The position numbers and the translations under genes were made by a program. From positions 1-46,116 of the forward strand of contig JAJDER010000007.1 in NCBI GenBank assembly GCA_029259725.1: a DNA stretch of 46,116 bases, written 5' to 3'. Under the pieces are notes generated by a model. It had not been told where the DNA came from. It worked only from the letters and a program-made list of their open reading frames with translations, and did no database searches. Shown one piece after another: positions 34,391 to 42,251 of the stretch. Source of the DNA: Planctomycetota bacterium. Its GTDB lineage: Bacteria; Planctomycetota; B15-G4. The stretch's first letter is position 1. Every line of letters begins with the position of its first letter.

Positions 34391-34491
34391 GGTCGAAACA
34401 AGCAAGCCTACGAACTGTGGCTGAGCAACCGAGGGTTCATAGCCCGCCGCAATCCTGATCGGTGCAAGCGCCAGACGGCTAAAGCGCCGGG

Positions 34492-34512
34492 TGGCTGTCA
34501 GCGTGGCTGTCA
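34492..34512 (+). repeat. Two direct TGGCTGTCA repeats (putative arm sites, right)
   Basis: Copies lie at 34492-34500 and 34504-34512, in the same direction as the three copies near the left end, with starts 12 bp apart. They lie 42-54 bp inside the right att repeat. Confidence 0.65.
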
Positions 34513-34545
34513 GCTCCGACGCCGTCGCGCAGAAACGCACAAAGA

Positions 34546-34591
34546 ATGGCGCGCCCGGCAGGAATTGAACCTGCGACCTCCGGTTTAGGAA
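34546..34591 (-). repeat. Right attachment-site copy within tRNA-Arg
   Basis: 46 bp identical to 24669-24714. It overlaps the 3' 45 nt of the tRNA gene, so the tRNA was restored on integration. Confidence 0.92.
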
Positions 34592-34623
34592 ACCGATGCT
34601 CTATCCAACTGAGCTACGGGCGC
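34547..34623 (-). tRNA. tRNA-Arg (anticodon CCU)
   Basis: A full cloverleaf on the minus strand: acceptor GCGCCCG paired with CGGGCGC, discriminator G, encoded CCA. The D stem is GCTC/GAGC, the anticodon stem TCGGT/ACCGG with loop TTCCTAA (anticodon CCU, reading AGG), and the T stem GCAGG/CCTGC with loop TTCAATT. Length is 77 nt with CCA. It is the integration target of the adjacent element, which replaced its 3' half with an identical sequence. Confidence 0.97.
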
Positions 34624-35033
34624 TGGACGGTGGCGGGGTCGGGGCCTCAGGCGTCCAGCCTCGAGGGTCAGCTGCCCAACCTGTCTCCCGGCTTCCACTC
34701 GCCGTGCCGCCGGACGATAGCCGTCCCCTCGGCGCGAGGAAAGCGCACCCGAGCCTTGTTCCGGAATGACCAGTCGGCTTCGTGGTGAGCGCCCGCATGG
34801 CGTCGGCGCGGAGAATTCCCGAAAAAAGTCCGATGCGTCCGCGCCCCCGACGCCGCTGTTCCTAGTGGCCGGGTTGGTCTCGGGGGAGAGCACACCCGAC
34901 CTGAGGAAGACTGGGGCGACCGACGGGGATGTCCCAGATCGGGCTTCCGAGGGGTTGGCCACGGAGAGCCTCGTGCTCGTCGTGGCCGCCCCGCGGACCC
35001 TTTCGGCAGGACCGCATCAAGGGATCACCAAGC
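34624..35033. other. Intergenic region after tRNA-Arg
   Basis: About 410 nt between the tRNA 5' side and the exported-protein gene. It must contain the tRNA promoter on the minus strand and a promoter for the next gene; I cannot place either firmly. Open frames that run through the tRNA are the well-known spurious kind and are not listed. Confidence 0.5.
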
Positions 35034-36284
35034 ATGTTCAGCGCCCTCGTGATGGGGCGATGGGCGTTGGCGTCGAGCATGACCGGCGTCGTGGCAGCGA
35101 TGCTCGTTCTCGGCCAGGCCCTGCCGGCCTTGGTCGATGACGAGACGCTGCCCGGGCCGCGACGCACGCCCACCGGCCCCGGCAAGAGCGGGCTCACGAC
35201 CCTCGCCAACGCGGAGAACGTTCCGACTCGCCGTCACTCGGCGGCGGGTTCGGCGGCCGGCGCCCTGCGCGCGCGGCCGCTCGCGCTCGGCGCCGCGGAC
35301 GGCGGCTCGCTCGTCTGCCAGCTCATCGACTTCGAGGGTCTCGCCGACGGCGCTCCCGTCGGGACGGTGCGCGGTGATCCGGACGTGAGCTTCGGTCCCG
35401 CATGGCTCGCGCTGATCGACGCCGACGCCGGCGGCACCGGCAACTTCGCCAACGAGCCGTCCGCCGACACGACCGCGGCCTTCCTGAGTCCGCTGCCCGA
35501 CCCGATCGACTTCTCCGCGCCGGTCACCGAGGTGCACGTCTGGTACTCGGCGGCGGCTTCTTCGACCCCCATCACGCTCACCGCCTGGGACGGCCCCGGC
35601 GGGACGGGCAACGTGGTCGACACCGCACTCGGCACCACCGTCGGCACCTCGTTCGACGGAGCCCCGTGCAGCGGCGACCCGCTCGGCGCCTTCTGCCTCT
35701 GGTCCCCACTCGCCGTCATCGCCGCCGGAGACCAGATCCGCTCGGTGACCCTCGGCGGCGTCTCCGGCAACGCCATCGGGTTCGACGACCTGCTCGTCTG
35801 CCGCCAACCGCCGGTGTTCGGTGGCTGCTGCCTCGACAACGCCGACGGCCTGACCACGACCGAGCCCGACTGCACCCTCCTCGGCGGAACCTGGCTCGGC
35901 GACGACACCATCTTCCTCGGCACCAATCTGGGCTTCGCCATGACCGGCAGCGCCGGGACGCCGCGCCTGTGCAGCACGGGCACCCTGCAACCCGACACCA
36001 GCGTGGCGCTGCGTCTCGACCGCGCGCTTCCCTTCACGACGACCGCGCTGATCATCGGTCTCTCCAGCCTCGAGATCCCCTTCAAGGGCGGGGTGCTCGT
36101 GCCGGCGCCGTTCATCATCGTGGCCGGTCTGCCCGTCGACGGCAGCGGCGCCCTCGCGATCATGGCCAACTGGCCCGCGGGCTTCCCGCCCGGCTTCGAG
36201 CTCTACTTCCAGCACTGGACGACGGATGCCGCCGGCCCCAAGAACCTGGTGGCCAGCAACGCCCAGCGCTGGACGACGCCGTGA
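35034..36284 (+). CDS. Exported protein with phylum-type C-terminal module
   Basis: A 416-residue exported protein. The signal segment is MFSALVMGRWALASSMTGVVAAMLVLGQALPA. The middle part (about 95-260) is beta-rich, with QLIDFEGLADGAPVGTVRGDPDVSFG and VTEVHVWYSAAASSTPITL, in the style of a carbohydrate-binding or PEP-CTERM-like beta sandwich. Residues about 265-300 contain GGCCLDNADGLTTTEPDCTLLGGTWLGD, a short Cys-rich motif I have seen in planctomycete surface proteins. The C-terminal ~110 residues are the same module as in the proteins at 18772 and 26987 (IGLSSLEIPFKGG, WPAGFPPGFELYFQHWTTDAAGP, ASNAQRWTTP). Function unknown; secretion or surface attachment is likely. Confidence 0.75.
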   Translation: MFSALVMGRWALASSMTGVVAAMLVLGQALPALVDDETLPGPRRTPTGPGKSGLTTLANAENVPTRRHSAAGSAAGALRARPLALGAADGGSLVCQLIDFEGLADGAPVGTVRGDPDVSFGPAWLALIDADAGGTGNFANEPSADTTAAFLSPLPDPIDFSAPVTEVHVWYSAAASSTPITLTAWDGPGGTGNVVDTALGTTVGTSFDGAPCSGDPLGAFCLWSPLAVIAAGDQIRSVTLGGVSGNAIGFDDLLVCRQPPVFGGCCLDNADGLTTTEPDCTLLGGTWLGDDTIFLGTNLGFAMTGSAGTPRLCSTGTLQPDTSVALRLDRALPFTTTALIIGLSSLEIPFKGGVLVPAPFIIVAGLPVDGSGALAIMANWPAGFPPGFELYFQHWTTDAAGPKNLVASNAQRWTTP

Positions 36285-36363
36285 TCCCCGGCTGACCGTC
36301 TGATGGGTCCGGCCGATCGACCCGACCGCCAGGCGATCCGCAGCGCCAGTGGCCGAGGCACCT

Positions 36364-37134
36364 TCAGGCGATCGTCGCCCCTCCGTCCACGTGGACGACC
36401 TGTCCGATGACGTGGTCGGACGCGGCCGAAGCCAGGTACACCGCCGTGCCGACGAGATCCTCGGGCCGACCATGCCTTCCGCGCGGGATCCCGGCCATGA
36501 TCATGGTGTAGGCGTCCTGGTTCGCGATCACCCCCGCCGACATGTCGGTGTCGAACAGGCCGGGCGCGATGGCGTTGACACCGATGCCGTGGGGCGCCCA
36601 CTCCACGGCCAGCGAGCGCGTGAAGCCCATGACGCCCGCCTTGGCCGTGCAGTAGGCCGTGGCGTCGCCGACTCCGAAGGTCCCCAGCACCGACGCGATG
36701 TTCACGACCTTGCCGCTGCCCTGCTGCTTGAACGCCTTCGCCACCGCCGCGCAGAAGCGATACGTCCCCATCAGGTTCACGTCGAGGACCTTCAACCAAT
36801 CCTCGGCCGGGGTCTCCTCGATCGGCCCCACGGTGAGCAACCCGGCGTTGTTGACCAGGATGTCGATCCGGCCGAACTCCCGCACGCAGGCCTCCACGGC
36901 GTGGGGCGCCACCGCCGGGTCGGTCACGTCTCCCGCCACGGCGTGGGCCTCGCGCCCCGCAGCGTTGACGAGCCGCACGGTCTCCGCCAGGTCGTCTTCA
37001 CGGCGCGCGACGACGATCACATCGGCGCCGGCCTGCGCGAAGCCGACAGCCATGGCACGCCCGAGGCCACGCCCGCCACCGGTGACGAGGGCGGCCTTGC
37101 CGGACAGGTCGAACGGCGATACGACATCAGACAT
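36364..37134 (-). CDS. Short-chain dehydrogenase/reductase (FabG/gluconate-dehydrogenase-like)
   Basis: Classical 256-residue SDR oxidoreductase. Seen are the cofactor loop TGGGRGLG (18-25), VDILVNNAG-type motif (DILVNNAG), catalytic Ser (IASVLG) and Tyr-x3-Lys (YCTAK), and the C-terminal AIAPGLFDTDM and GQVVHVDGGATI. An Arg after the second beta strand (VVARRED) suggests NADP(H). Related enzymes reduce 3-oxoacyl-ACP or oxidise gluconate and steroids, so the substrate is open. ATG start without a strong ribosome-binding site. Transcribed separately from the genes around it, and divergent from none nearby. Confidence 0.88.
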   Translation of the reverse strand: MSDVVSPFDLSGKAALVTGGGRGLGRAMAVGFAQAGADVIVVARREDDLAETVRLVNAAGREAHAVAGDVTDPAVAPHAVEACVREFGRIDILVNNAGLLTVGPIEETPAEDWLKVLDVNLMGTYRFCAAVAKAFKQQGSGKVVNIASVLGTFGVGDATAYCTAKAGVMGFTRSLAVEWAPHGIGVNAIAPGLFDTDMSAGVIANQDAYTMIMAGIPRGRHGRPEDLVGTAVYLASAASDHVIGQVVHVDGGATIA

Positions 37135-37206
37135 CGGGCGGAAGCTCCGGAGGAAGGACGGCGCCCGTCGCGAGGCGTTTCACCGTGCCGGCACCACGGC
37201 CGTGGT

Positions 37207-39231
37207 CTACGGTGCGCGATCGATGCGCGTCACGGAGCGCACCCGATCTCCGACACGCGCGGCGACGACGGTATCGAAGCCGTCCACCACGCGACCGAAG
37301 GCGGTGTAACGCCCGTCGAGGTGGGGCGTCGGGACATGGGTGATGAAGATCTGGCAGCCGCCGGTGTGCGGGGTTCCGGCGGCCGGCATGCCCACCGTGC
37401 CCGCCCCGAAGGAGAGCGTGTTGAACTCATCCGGAACCCGACGCCCGCCGGTCCCCCAGCCGTCGCCACGCGGATCGAGTCCCTGAACCACGAAGTCCGG
37501 GACGACGCGATGGATCCCGAGCCCGTCGTAGGTGCCGGCTTCCGCGAGCGCGAGGAAGTTGGCCACGTGACGCGGCGCGGCGCGGCGGTCCAGCTCGATG
37601 ACCAGGCGGCCGCGGTCGGTCTCGAGCGCGACGGTCGGGTGCGGGTCCAGATCGGCCGCGTCGCCCTCGGCCAGCAGGCGGTCGATGAGCCGCCCGGCGG
37701 GTCGATCGGGAACGGCGGCGATCGGATTCGTCTCGGCCGGCAGCGAGAGCGAGGCCCGTAGGCTGGCGCGGGCCTCGGAGAGCCGGAAGTCGATGTCGCA
37801 GCGCGCCACGGCGTCGGCCACGGCGAGCACCAGAGCCGGGTCGGCCACGCCCTGCCCGATGGGCAACTCCGCGGTCTCGCCGGCGGCTGCGAGCAGTGCC
37901 GGGTCGTCGGACTCGAGCGCCTTCATCAGGTGCTGCTTCCACCCGGGGATGTGGCGCTCACGCAGGGCCGGCAGGGCCGCCGCGCGGACGGCGGCCACCG
38001 CATCGTCGAGCAGCTGTTCGAGCCGCATGTCGTCCTCGAGCACGCCCTCGGCGAGCAGCGTGGCGGCCACCTCGCGGTCGCGCCAGTCGGCGGAGCGAGT
38101 GAGCTTCTTCAGGAAAAAGGTCGCCTGGCCCGGGTCGGGGCCGCGGCACAGGACGTCTCGGGCGACGCGGCGGGTCGTGGGGTCGCGGTCCTCCTCGGCG
38201 ACCTGGCCGAGCACCTCGAGGAACGGCGCGCGGTCGGCCTGCATCTCCTCGAGACGGGTGGCGAGCGCCAGCACGGCCTGGGCTCGGCCGAGGGAAGAGG
38301 GGTGGCGCAACGCCGTCTCGGCCAGGGTCTCGGCCGCACCGGACCGGCCGAAGGTGGTGACGGCCTCGATGGCCACGCGCTCGTCGGGATCGGCCATCAG
38401 GCTCGCCGCGGCGACCGAGGCGTTGCCGAAACCGTCGGCTTCCAGGGCGGCGAGGCCCCGCAGGGCGAAGACGCGGCCCAGCGGATCGTCGTCGCGCAGG
38501 CAGAGTTCGAGGCTGGTCTGCAGGCCCGGCCGACCTCGGACCGCGCCCAGGGCGTAGATCGCTCGCCAGCGGACGCCGGGGTGGTCGTCCTGCAGCGCCG
38601 CGCGGGTCAGGGCCTGGTCCCGAGCGGCGAGCGTGCCGTCGGCGGCGGTCCGGGCGTGGTCGTAGCGGCGGCCGTCGAACCGGAACAGGGCCAGCGCCGC
38701 GGCGCCCCGCACGATCGGGCTCGGATCGTCGAGGCCGGTGACGGCCGCGCTGGTGTGGCGGTCGTCGTGGGTCTTGCCCAGGGCTTCGAGGGACGTGGCG
38801 CGAACGCGTTCATCGGCGTGGCGCAGGGCCGGGGACAGCGCGCCGATGATGCGTGGGTCGCCCCACTGGCCCAGCGCGAAGGCCAGTTCGACCAGGACGT
38901 CGGGGTCCTCCTCCATGCCCGCTCGTGCCATGAGCGCGGCGCCCGATTCCTCGCCCGGAAAGCGCCCCAGGGCGGCCGCGGCCACCCGCCGGGTGCGCGC
39001 GTCCCCGCTGTGGAGGCCGGCGATGAGCGACCCGTCGTCCGACACGTCGGTGAGCAGGTCCACCAGGCCCAGGGAGCGGCCGCTCTCGTTGCCCGTGTCG
39101 GGCCGGGTCGCCGTCCCGCCACCACAGCCATCTCCGCTGACGACCGGCGCCGGGGAACCTGGGCTCGAGCAGGCTCCGAGGAGACCCAGCGCGAGCAGCG
39201 TGACCATCTGTCCCGTCCATCCAACGACCAT
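37207..39231 (-). CDS. Lipoprotein with HEAT repeats and cyclophilin-type peptidylprolyl isomerase
   Basis: A 674-residue lipoprotein. The signal peptide with lipobox LLGAC places Cys at about 21 (residue 13 if the second ATG at 39207 is used). About ten HEAT-like helical repeats follow (about 60-460; for example TRRVAAAALGRFP, DERVRATSLEALGKTHDD, VRWRAIYALGAVRG), then a spacer and a C-terminal cyclophilin domain (about 515-674; ALETDRGRLVIELDRRAAP, NFLALAEAGTYDGLGIHRVVPDFVVQG, CQIFIT, YTAFGRVVDG). The conserved HRV and PxFxxQG parts are present, so prolyl-isomerase activity is plausible. Likely envelope folding factor with a protein-binding HEAT scaffold. Divergent from yqeY through a symmetric -10 region. 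Confidence 0.85.
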   Translation of the reverse strand: MVVGWTGQMVTLLALGLLGACSSPGSPAPVVSGDGCGGGTATRPDTGNESGRSLGLVDLLTDVSDDGSLIAGLHSGDARTRRVAAAALGRFPGEESGAALMARAGMEEDPDVLVELAFALGQWGDPRIIGALSPALRHADERVRATSLEALGKTHDDRHTSAAVTGLDDPSPIVRGAAALALFRFDGRRYDHARTAADGTLAARDQALTRAALQDDHPGVRWRAIYALGAVRGRPGLQTSLELCLRDDDPLGRVFALRGLAALEADGFGNASVAAASLMADPDERVAIEAVTTFGRSGAAETLAETALRHPSSLGRAQAVLALATRLEEMQADRAPFLEVLGQVAEEDRDPTTRRVARDVLCRGPDPGQATFFLKKLTRSADWRDREVAATLLAEGVLEDDMRLEQLLDDAVAAVRAAALPALRERHIPGWKQHLMKALESDDPALLAAAGETAELPIGQGVADPALVLAVADAVARCDIDFRLSEARASLRASLSLPAETNPIAAVPDRPAGRLIDRLLAEGDAADLDPHPTVALETDRGRLVIELDRRAAPRHVANFLALAEAGTYDGLGIHRVVPDFVVQGLDPRGDGWGTGGRRVPDEFNTLSFGAGTVGMPAAGTPHTGGCQIFITHVPTPHLDGRYTAFGRVVDGFDTVVAARVGDRVRSVTRIDRAP

Positions 39232-39239
39232 GGGTGACG

Positions 39240-39247
39240 AGTATAGT
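39240..39247. promoter_or_regulatory. Symmetric -10 region shared by divergent genes
   Basis: AGTATAGT gives TATAGT on the plus strand (39242-39247) and TATACT on the minus strand (from 39245 down to 39240), both strong -10 hexamers. The start would be about 35 nt ahead of the yqeY ATG. On the minus strand it would be 2-3 nt ahead of the isomerase's upstream ATG (leaderless), or 26 nt ahead of its second ATG at 39207. No -35 is obvious on either strand. Confidence 0.5.
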
Positions 39248-39288
39248 GATCGGTTCGCGTGACCCTCACCACCGACCGGAAAGAGGAC

Positions 39289-39744
39289 ATGACCTCGCTC
39301 CAGCAGCGTCTCCAGGACGACATCAAGAACGCCATGAAGGCGGGCAAGAAGGACGAGCTGGAACTCCTGCGCATGCTCGCGTCGGACGTGAAGAACGCCG
39401 CCATCCGGGACGGTGGGGACCGGTCGGCGGTGCCCGACGACGTGGTCCAGCAGGTCTTGCGCAAGGGTGTGAAGAGTCGCGCGGAGGCGGCGGCGCTGTA
39501 CGAGCAGGGCGGGCGCCAGGATCTGGTCGACAAGGAGGTCTTCCAGATCGGGATCCTGGAGCGGTACCTGCCGGCCCAGGCCGCCGAAGACGAGGTCGTC
39601 GCCGTGGTCGATGCGGTCATCGCCGAGCTGGGGGTGACCGACAAGAAGGGCATGGGGCTGGTCATGAAGGCGGCGCTGATCCGCCTGGAGGGCCGCGCGG
39701 ACGGGAAGAGCGTGTCCAGGATCGTGGGCACGCGGTTGCCGTGA
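39289..39744 (+). CDS. yqeY: GatB/YqeY domain protein
   Basis: A 151-residue helical protein of the YqeY family, similar to the tail domain of the GatB amidotransferase subunit, and proposed to act in tRNA-dependent amidation or transcript-linked processes. Seen: DDIKNAMKAGKKDELELLRMLASDVKNAAI (N-terminal helical domain), VLRKGVKSRAEAAALYEQGGRQDL and LERYLPAQAAEDEVVAVVDAVI (C-terminal). The ATG at 39289 has an AGAGG ribosome-binding site, better than the GTG at 39259. The stop overlaps the GTG of the next gene by GTGA, so translation is coupled. Confidence 0.85.
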   Translation: MTSLQQRLQDDIKNAMKAGKKDELELLRMLASDVKNAAIRDGGDRSAVPDDVVQQVLRKGVKSRAEAAALYEQGGRQDLVDKEVFQIGILERYLPAQAAEDEVVAVVDAVIAELGVTDKKGMGLVMKAALIRLEGRADGKSVSRIVGTRLP

Positions 39745-40943
39745 GCGGGGCGCTGGACGTGGCGGCGGTCCGGGCCCGGTTTCCGGCCCTGGCGGACCCG
39801 GCCCACGTGGCGCTCGACAACGCGGCCACGACCCATCGACCCCAGGCGGTGATCGACACGCTGGTGCGCTTCTGCATCGCGACCAACGCCAACGTGCACC
39901 GGGCGACCCACCGGCGGGCGCGCGAGGCGACCGAGGCCTACGAGGGCGCGCGCCGCAGGGTGGCGCGCTTCCTGGGCGCGGAGCGGGACGAGGTGGTGTT
40001 CACGCGCAACGCGACCGACGCCATCAACCTCGCCGCACGCAGCTACGTCGAGCCGCGGGTGGGCCCGGGCGACGCGATCGTGGTCACGGCGCTCGAACAC
40101 CACAGCAACCTGGTCCCCTGGCAACAGGTGTGCCGCCGGACGGGAGCTCGGCTCGAGGCGCTGCCCGTGGACGGTCGGGGCTGCCTGGAGATCCCGGAGA
40201 CGTGGCCCACGGGCGCGCGTTTCCTCGCGGCGACGAGGGTCAGCAACGCGCTGGGCACCGTCGTGGACACCGGGGCCCTGGTGGCGTCGGCTCACGCCGC
40301 GGGACTCGCCGTCCTGCTGGACGTGACCCAGGCTGCCGGTCACCTGCCGCTCGACGAGGGCAGCCGGCAGGCCGACTTCCTCGCCCTGAGTGCACACAAG
40401 ATGTACGGCCCCATGGGTCTGGGCGTGTTGCGCGGTCGGCGCGAGCACCTGGAGGCGATGGAGCCGGTGGTCTTCGGCGGCGAGATGGTGGACCGGGTCA
40501 GTGACCGGCAGGCGACCTGGCAGGTGCCGCCGCTGCGCTTCGAGGCGGGGACGCCGCCGGTGGCCGAGGCCGTGGCCTTCGTCCCGGCCCTGGACCTGAT
40601 CGAGGAGCTGGGCGCGGAGTCGATCCGGGCGCACGAGCTCGTCCTGCTCGAGCGGTTGCTGGGCGGCATCGCCTCGATCGAGGGCCTCGAGCTGGTCGGG
40701 CCGGCCACGGCTCCCGAGCGCTCGGGGTCGGTGGCCCTGTCCCTGGCCGACGCCCACGCAGCGTCGGTTGTCCTGGACATTTCGGGCATCGCGGTCCGGG
40801 CGGGGGTCCACTGCGCGGAGCCGCTCCACGCGGCCCTGGGCCTCGGGCCGACGCTCAGGGCCAGCGTGGCGGTGTACAACACGACGGCCGACATCGATCG
40901 GTTGCTCGACGCCCTGCCGGAGGCCGTGGCCGCGGGTCGCTGA
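39741..40943 (+). CDS. sufS: Cysteine desulfurase / aminotransferase class V (SufS-like)
   Basis: A 400-residue PLP enzyme. Seen: LDNAATTHRPQAV opening, NVHRATHRRA, ALEHHSNLVPWQ, the PLP lysine K220 in SAHKMYGPMG, and the catalytic cysteine C358 in RAGVHCAEP near the C-terminus, with a short Cys loop typical of type-II SufS/CsdA desulfurases. Further match: VFGGEMVDRVS. It converts cysteine to alanine and passes sulfur to Fe-S assembly; no other suf genes are present here. The DVTQAAGH segment stands where many family members have DGAQ. GTG start, coupled by GTGA to yqeY. Calling it SufS rather than a general class V aminotransferase is a strong but not final assignment. Confidence 0.85.
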   Translation: MSGALDVAAVRARFPALADPAHVALDNAATTHRPQAVIDTLVRFCIATNANVHRATHRRAREATEAYEGARRRVARFLGAERDEVVFTRNATDAINLAARSYVEPRVGPGDAIVVTALEHHSNLVPWQQVCRRTGARLEALPVDGRGCLEIPETWPTGARFLAATRVSNALGTVVDTGALVASAHAAGLAVLLDVTQAAGHLPLDEGSRQADFLALSAHKMYGPMGLGVLRGRREHLEAMEPVVFGGEMVDRVSDRQATWQVPPLRFEAGTPPVAEAVAFVPALDLIEELGAESIRAHELVLLERLLGGIASIEGLELVGPATAPERSGSVALSLADAHAASVVLDISGIAVRAGVHCAEPLHAALGLGPTLRASVAVYNTTADIDRLLDALPEAVAAGR

Positions 40944-41076
40944 GGCTGTGACGGGCGTTCGCGGTCCCGAGGCTCTAGCATGGGGCGTTCGATGGCCCGC
41001 CCCGAGGGGCGGGTCGCCCCCCCCCACGGGCGCGCCGGACCTCGGCCGCCGCAGTCCGACCCTTCGAGCGAGACCC

Positions 41077-42195
41077 ATGATCCAGCGTCGCGAGACGATC
41101 CAGGTGCCTGTCGGCAACCTCGTCATCGGCAGCGGAAACCCGATCCGGGTCCAGTCGATGACCACCACCGACAGCCAGGACTTCGACGCCACCCTGAAGC
41201 AGATCCTGGAGCTGCAGGAGGCCGACTGCGAACTGGTCCGCGTCACGATCCCGGACGAGGCCAGCGCGGCGAACATCCCGGGCTGGGTGGCCGCGATGGA
41301 CGTGCCCTTCGTCGCCGACATCCACTTCAACCACAAGATGGCCCTGGCCGCGATCGCCCACGGCGCCCACAAGGTGCGCATCAACCCGGGCAACATCGGC
41401 AAGGAGGCCAAGGTCCGCGAAGTGCTCACCGCCGCCCGTGACAAGGGCACCGCCGTGCGCATCGGCGTGAACAGCGGCAGCCTCGAGAAGGACCTGCTCG
41501 ACAAGCATGGCTGGCCGTCCCCGGCCGCGCTGGTGGAGTCCGCCCTGCGTCACGTGGCCTACGCGCGGTCGGTGGGCGTCGAGAAGATCGTCGTGTCGAT
41601 CAAGAGCACCGACGTGCAGTCGGCGGTGGAGGCCAACTCACTCTTCGCCGAGCAGAGCGACGTGCCGCTGCACGTGGGCATCACCGAGGCCGGCGATCGT
41701 GAGTACGGGCCGGTGAAGAGCGCGGCCGGCATCGGCGCGCTGCTGCTCAAGGGTATCGGCGACACGATCCGCGTCTCGCTCACGACCATCGATCCGCGCG
41801 TCGAGATCCCCGTCGCCTACGACATCCTCAAGGCCACCGGCGTGCGCGTGACCTCGCCCGAGATCATCGCCTGCCCGACCTGTGGCCGCATCGAGATCGA
41901 TCTCGAGGCCATCGTGGCCGAGGTCAAGCGCCGGCTCGTGCGCTGCACGCTGCCCGTCAAGATCTCCGTGCTCGGCTGCGCCGTGAACGGCCCGGGCGAG
42001 GCGCGCGAGGCCGACATCGGGGTGGCCGGCGCGAAGGGCGAGGGACTGCTCTTCCGCAAGGGCAAGGCCGTCCGCAAGGTCAAGGAGGCGGACCTGGTCG
42101 ACGCGCTGATCGAGGAGATCGAGGCCCTCGAGAAGGAGCGCGAGGCCGAAGGCCAACCCTCGTCGCCCTCCGAGCCCCAGGGCGTGGGTCACTGA
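41077..42195 (+). CDS. ispG: 4-hydroxy-3-methylbut-2-enyl-diphosphate synthase (IspG/GcpE)
   Basis: A 372-residue [4Fe-4S] enzyme of the non-mevalonate isoprenoid pathway, converting methylerythritol cyclodiphosphate to HMBPP using flavodoxin or ferredoxin electrons. The bacterial one-domain TIM barrel form is shown by PIRVQSMTTTDSQD, HKVRINPGNIG, GVNSGSLEKDLL and HVGITEAGDREYGP. The cluster ligands are C266 and C269 (ACPTCGR) and C301 (LGCAVNGPGEA). ATG start; a TAGCAT at 40976-40981, about 95 nt upstream, is a weak promoter candidate. The short Lys/Glu-rich C-terminus (EALEKEREAEGQPSSPSEPQG) is an unstructured tail. It lies in the run of metabolic genes after the desulfurase that could feed its cluster. 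Confidence 0.95.
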   Translation: MIQRRETIQVPVGNLVIGSGNPIRVQSMTTTDSQDFDATLKQILELQEADCELVRVTIPDEASAANIPGWVAAMDVPFVADIHFNHKMALAAIAHGAHKVRINPGNIGKEAKVREVLTAARDKGTAVRIGVNSGSLEKDLLDKHGWPSPAALVESALRHVAYARSVGVEKIVVSIKSTDVQSAVEANSLFAEQSDVPLHVGITEAGDREYGPVKSAAGIGALLLKGIGDTIRVSLTTIDPRVEIPVAYDILKATGVRVTSPEIIACPTCGRIEIDLEAIVAEVKRRLVRCTLPVKISVLGCAVNGPGEAREADIGVAGAKGEGLLFRKGKAVRKVKEADLVDALIEEIEALEKEREAEGQPSSPSEPQGVGH

Positions 42196-42251
42196 CCGCA
42201 GCCGTCGCGTTCCGATCCAACACCGCCCCCCCGAGGACGGTCTTGCAGCTC

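Larger units (their letters stand above)
24669..34591. mobile_element. Integrative element in tRNA-Arg(CCU), about 9.9 kb
   Basis: Bounded by the 46-bp direct repeat made of the tRNA 3' half. It contains a complete tyrosine integrase next to the tRNA-proximal end, an excisionase-like gene, a DUF3631-type ATPase with a small zinc-binding partner, a toxin-antitoxin pair and five cargo genes. No capsid, tail, relaxase or conjugation gene is present, so it is neither a complete prophage nor self-conjugative. It may be a satellite or mobilisable island, or a decayed phage. The left half (25.2-28.2 kb) looks less GC-rich and less strongly codon-biased than the flanking chromosome. Confidence 0.9.

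Noticed and set aside
34546..34788. Plus-strand frame containing a peptide of the type GIEPATSGLGNRCSIQLSYG
   Set aside because: Runs through the tRNA-Arg gene; this translated string is a well-known artefact of tRNA sequence, not a protein.
34585..34962. Minus-strand frame ending in APVAQLDRASVS
   Set aside because: Same artefact: it reads through the tRNA acceptor and D arm. The rest has no ribosome-binding site or family features.
37930..39237. Plus-strand frame over the HEAT-cyclophilin gene
   Set aside because: Antisense shadow with no start signal and no domain; the minus-strand protein has a lipobox and clear cyclophilin motifs.
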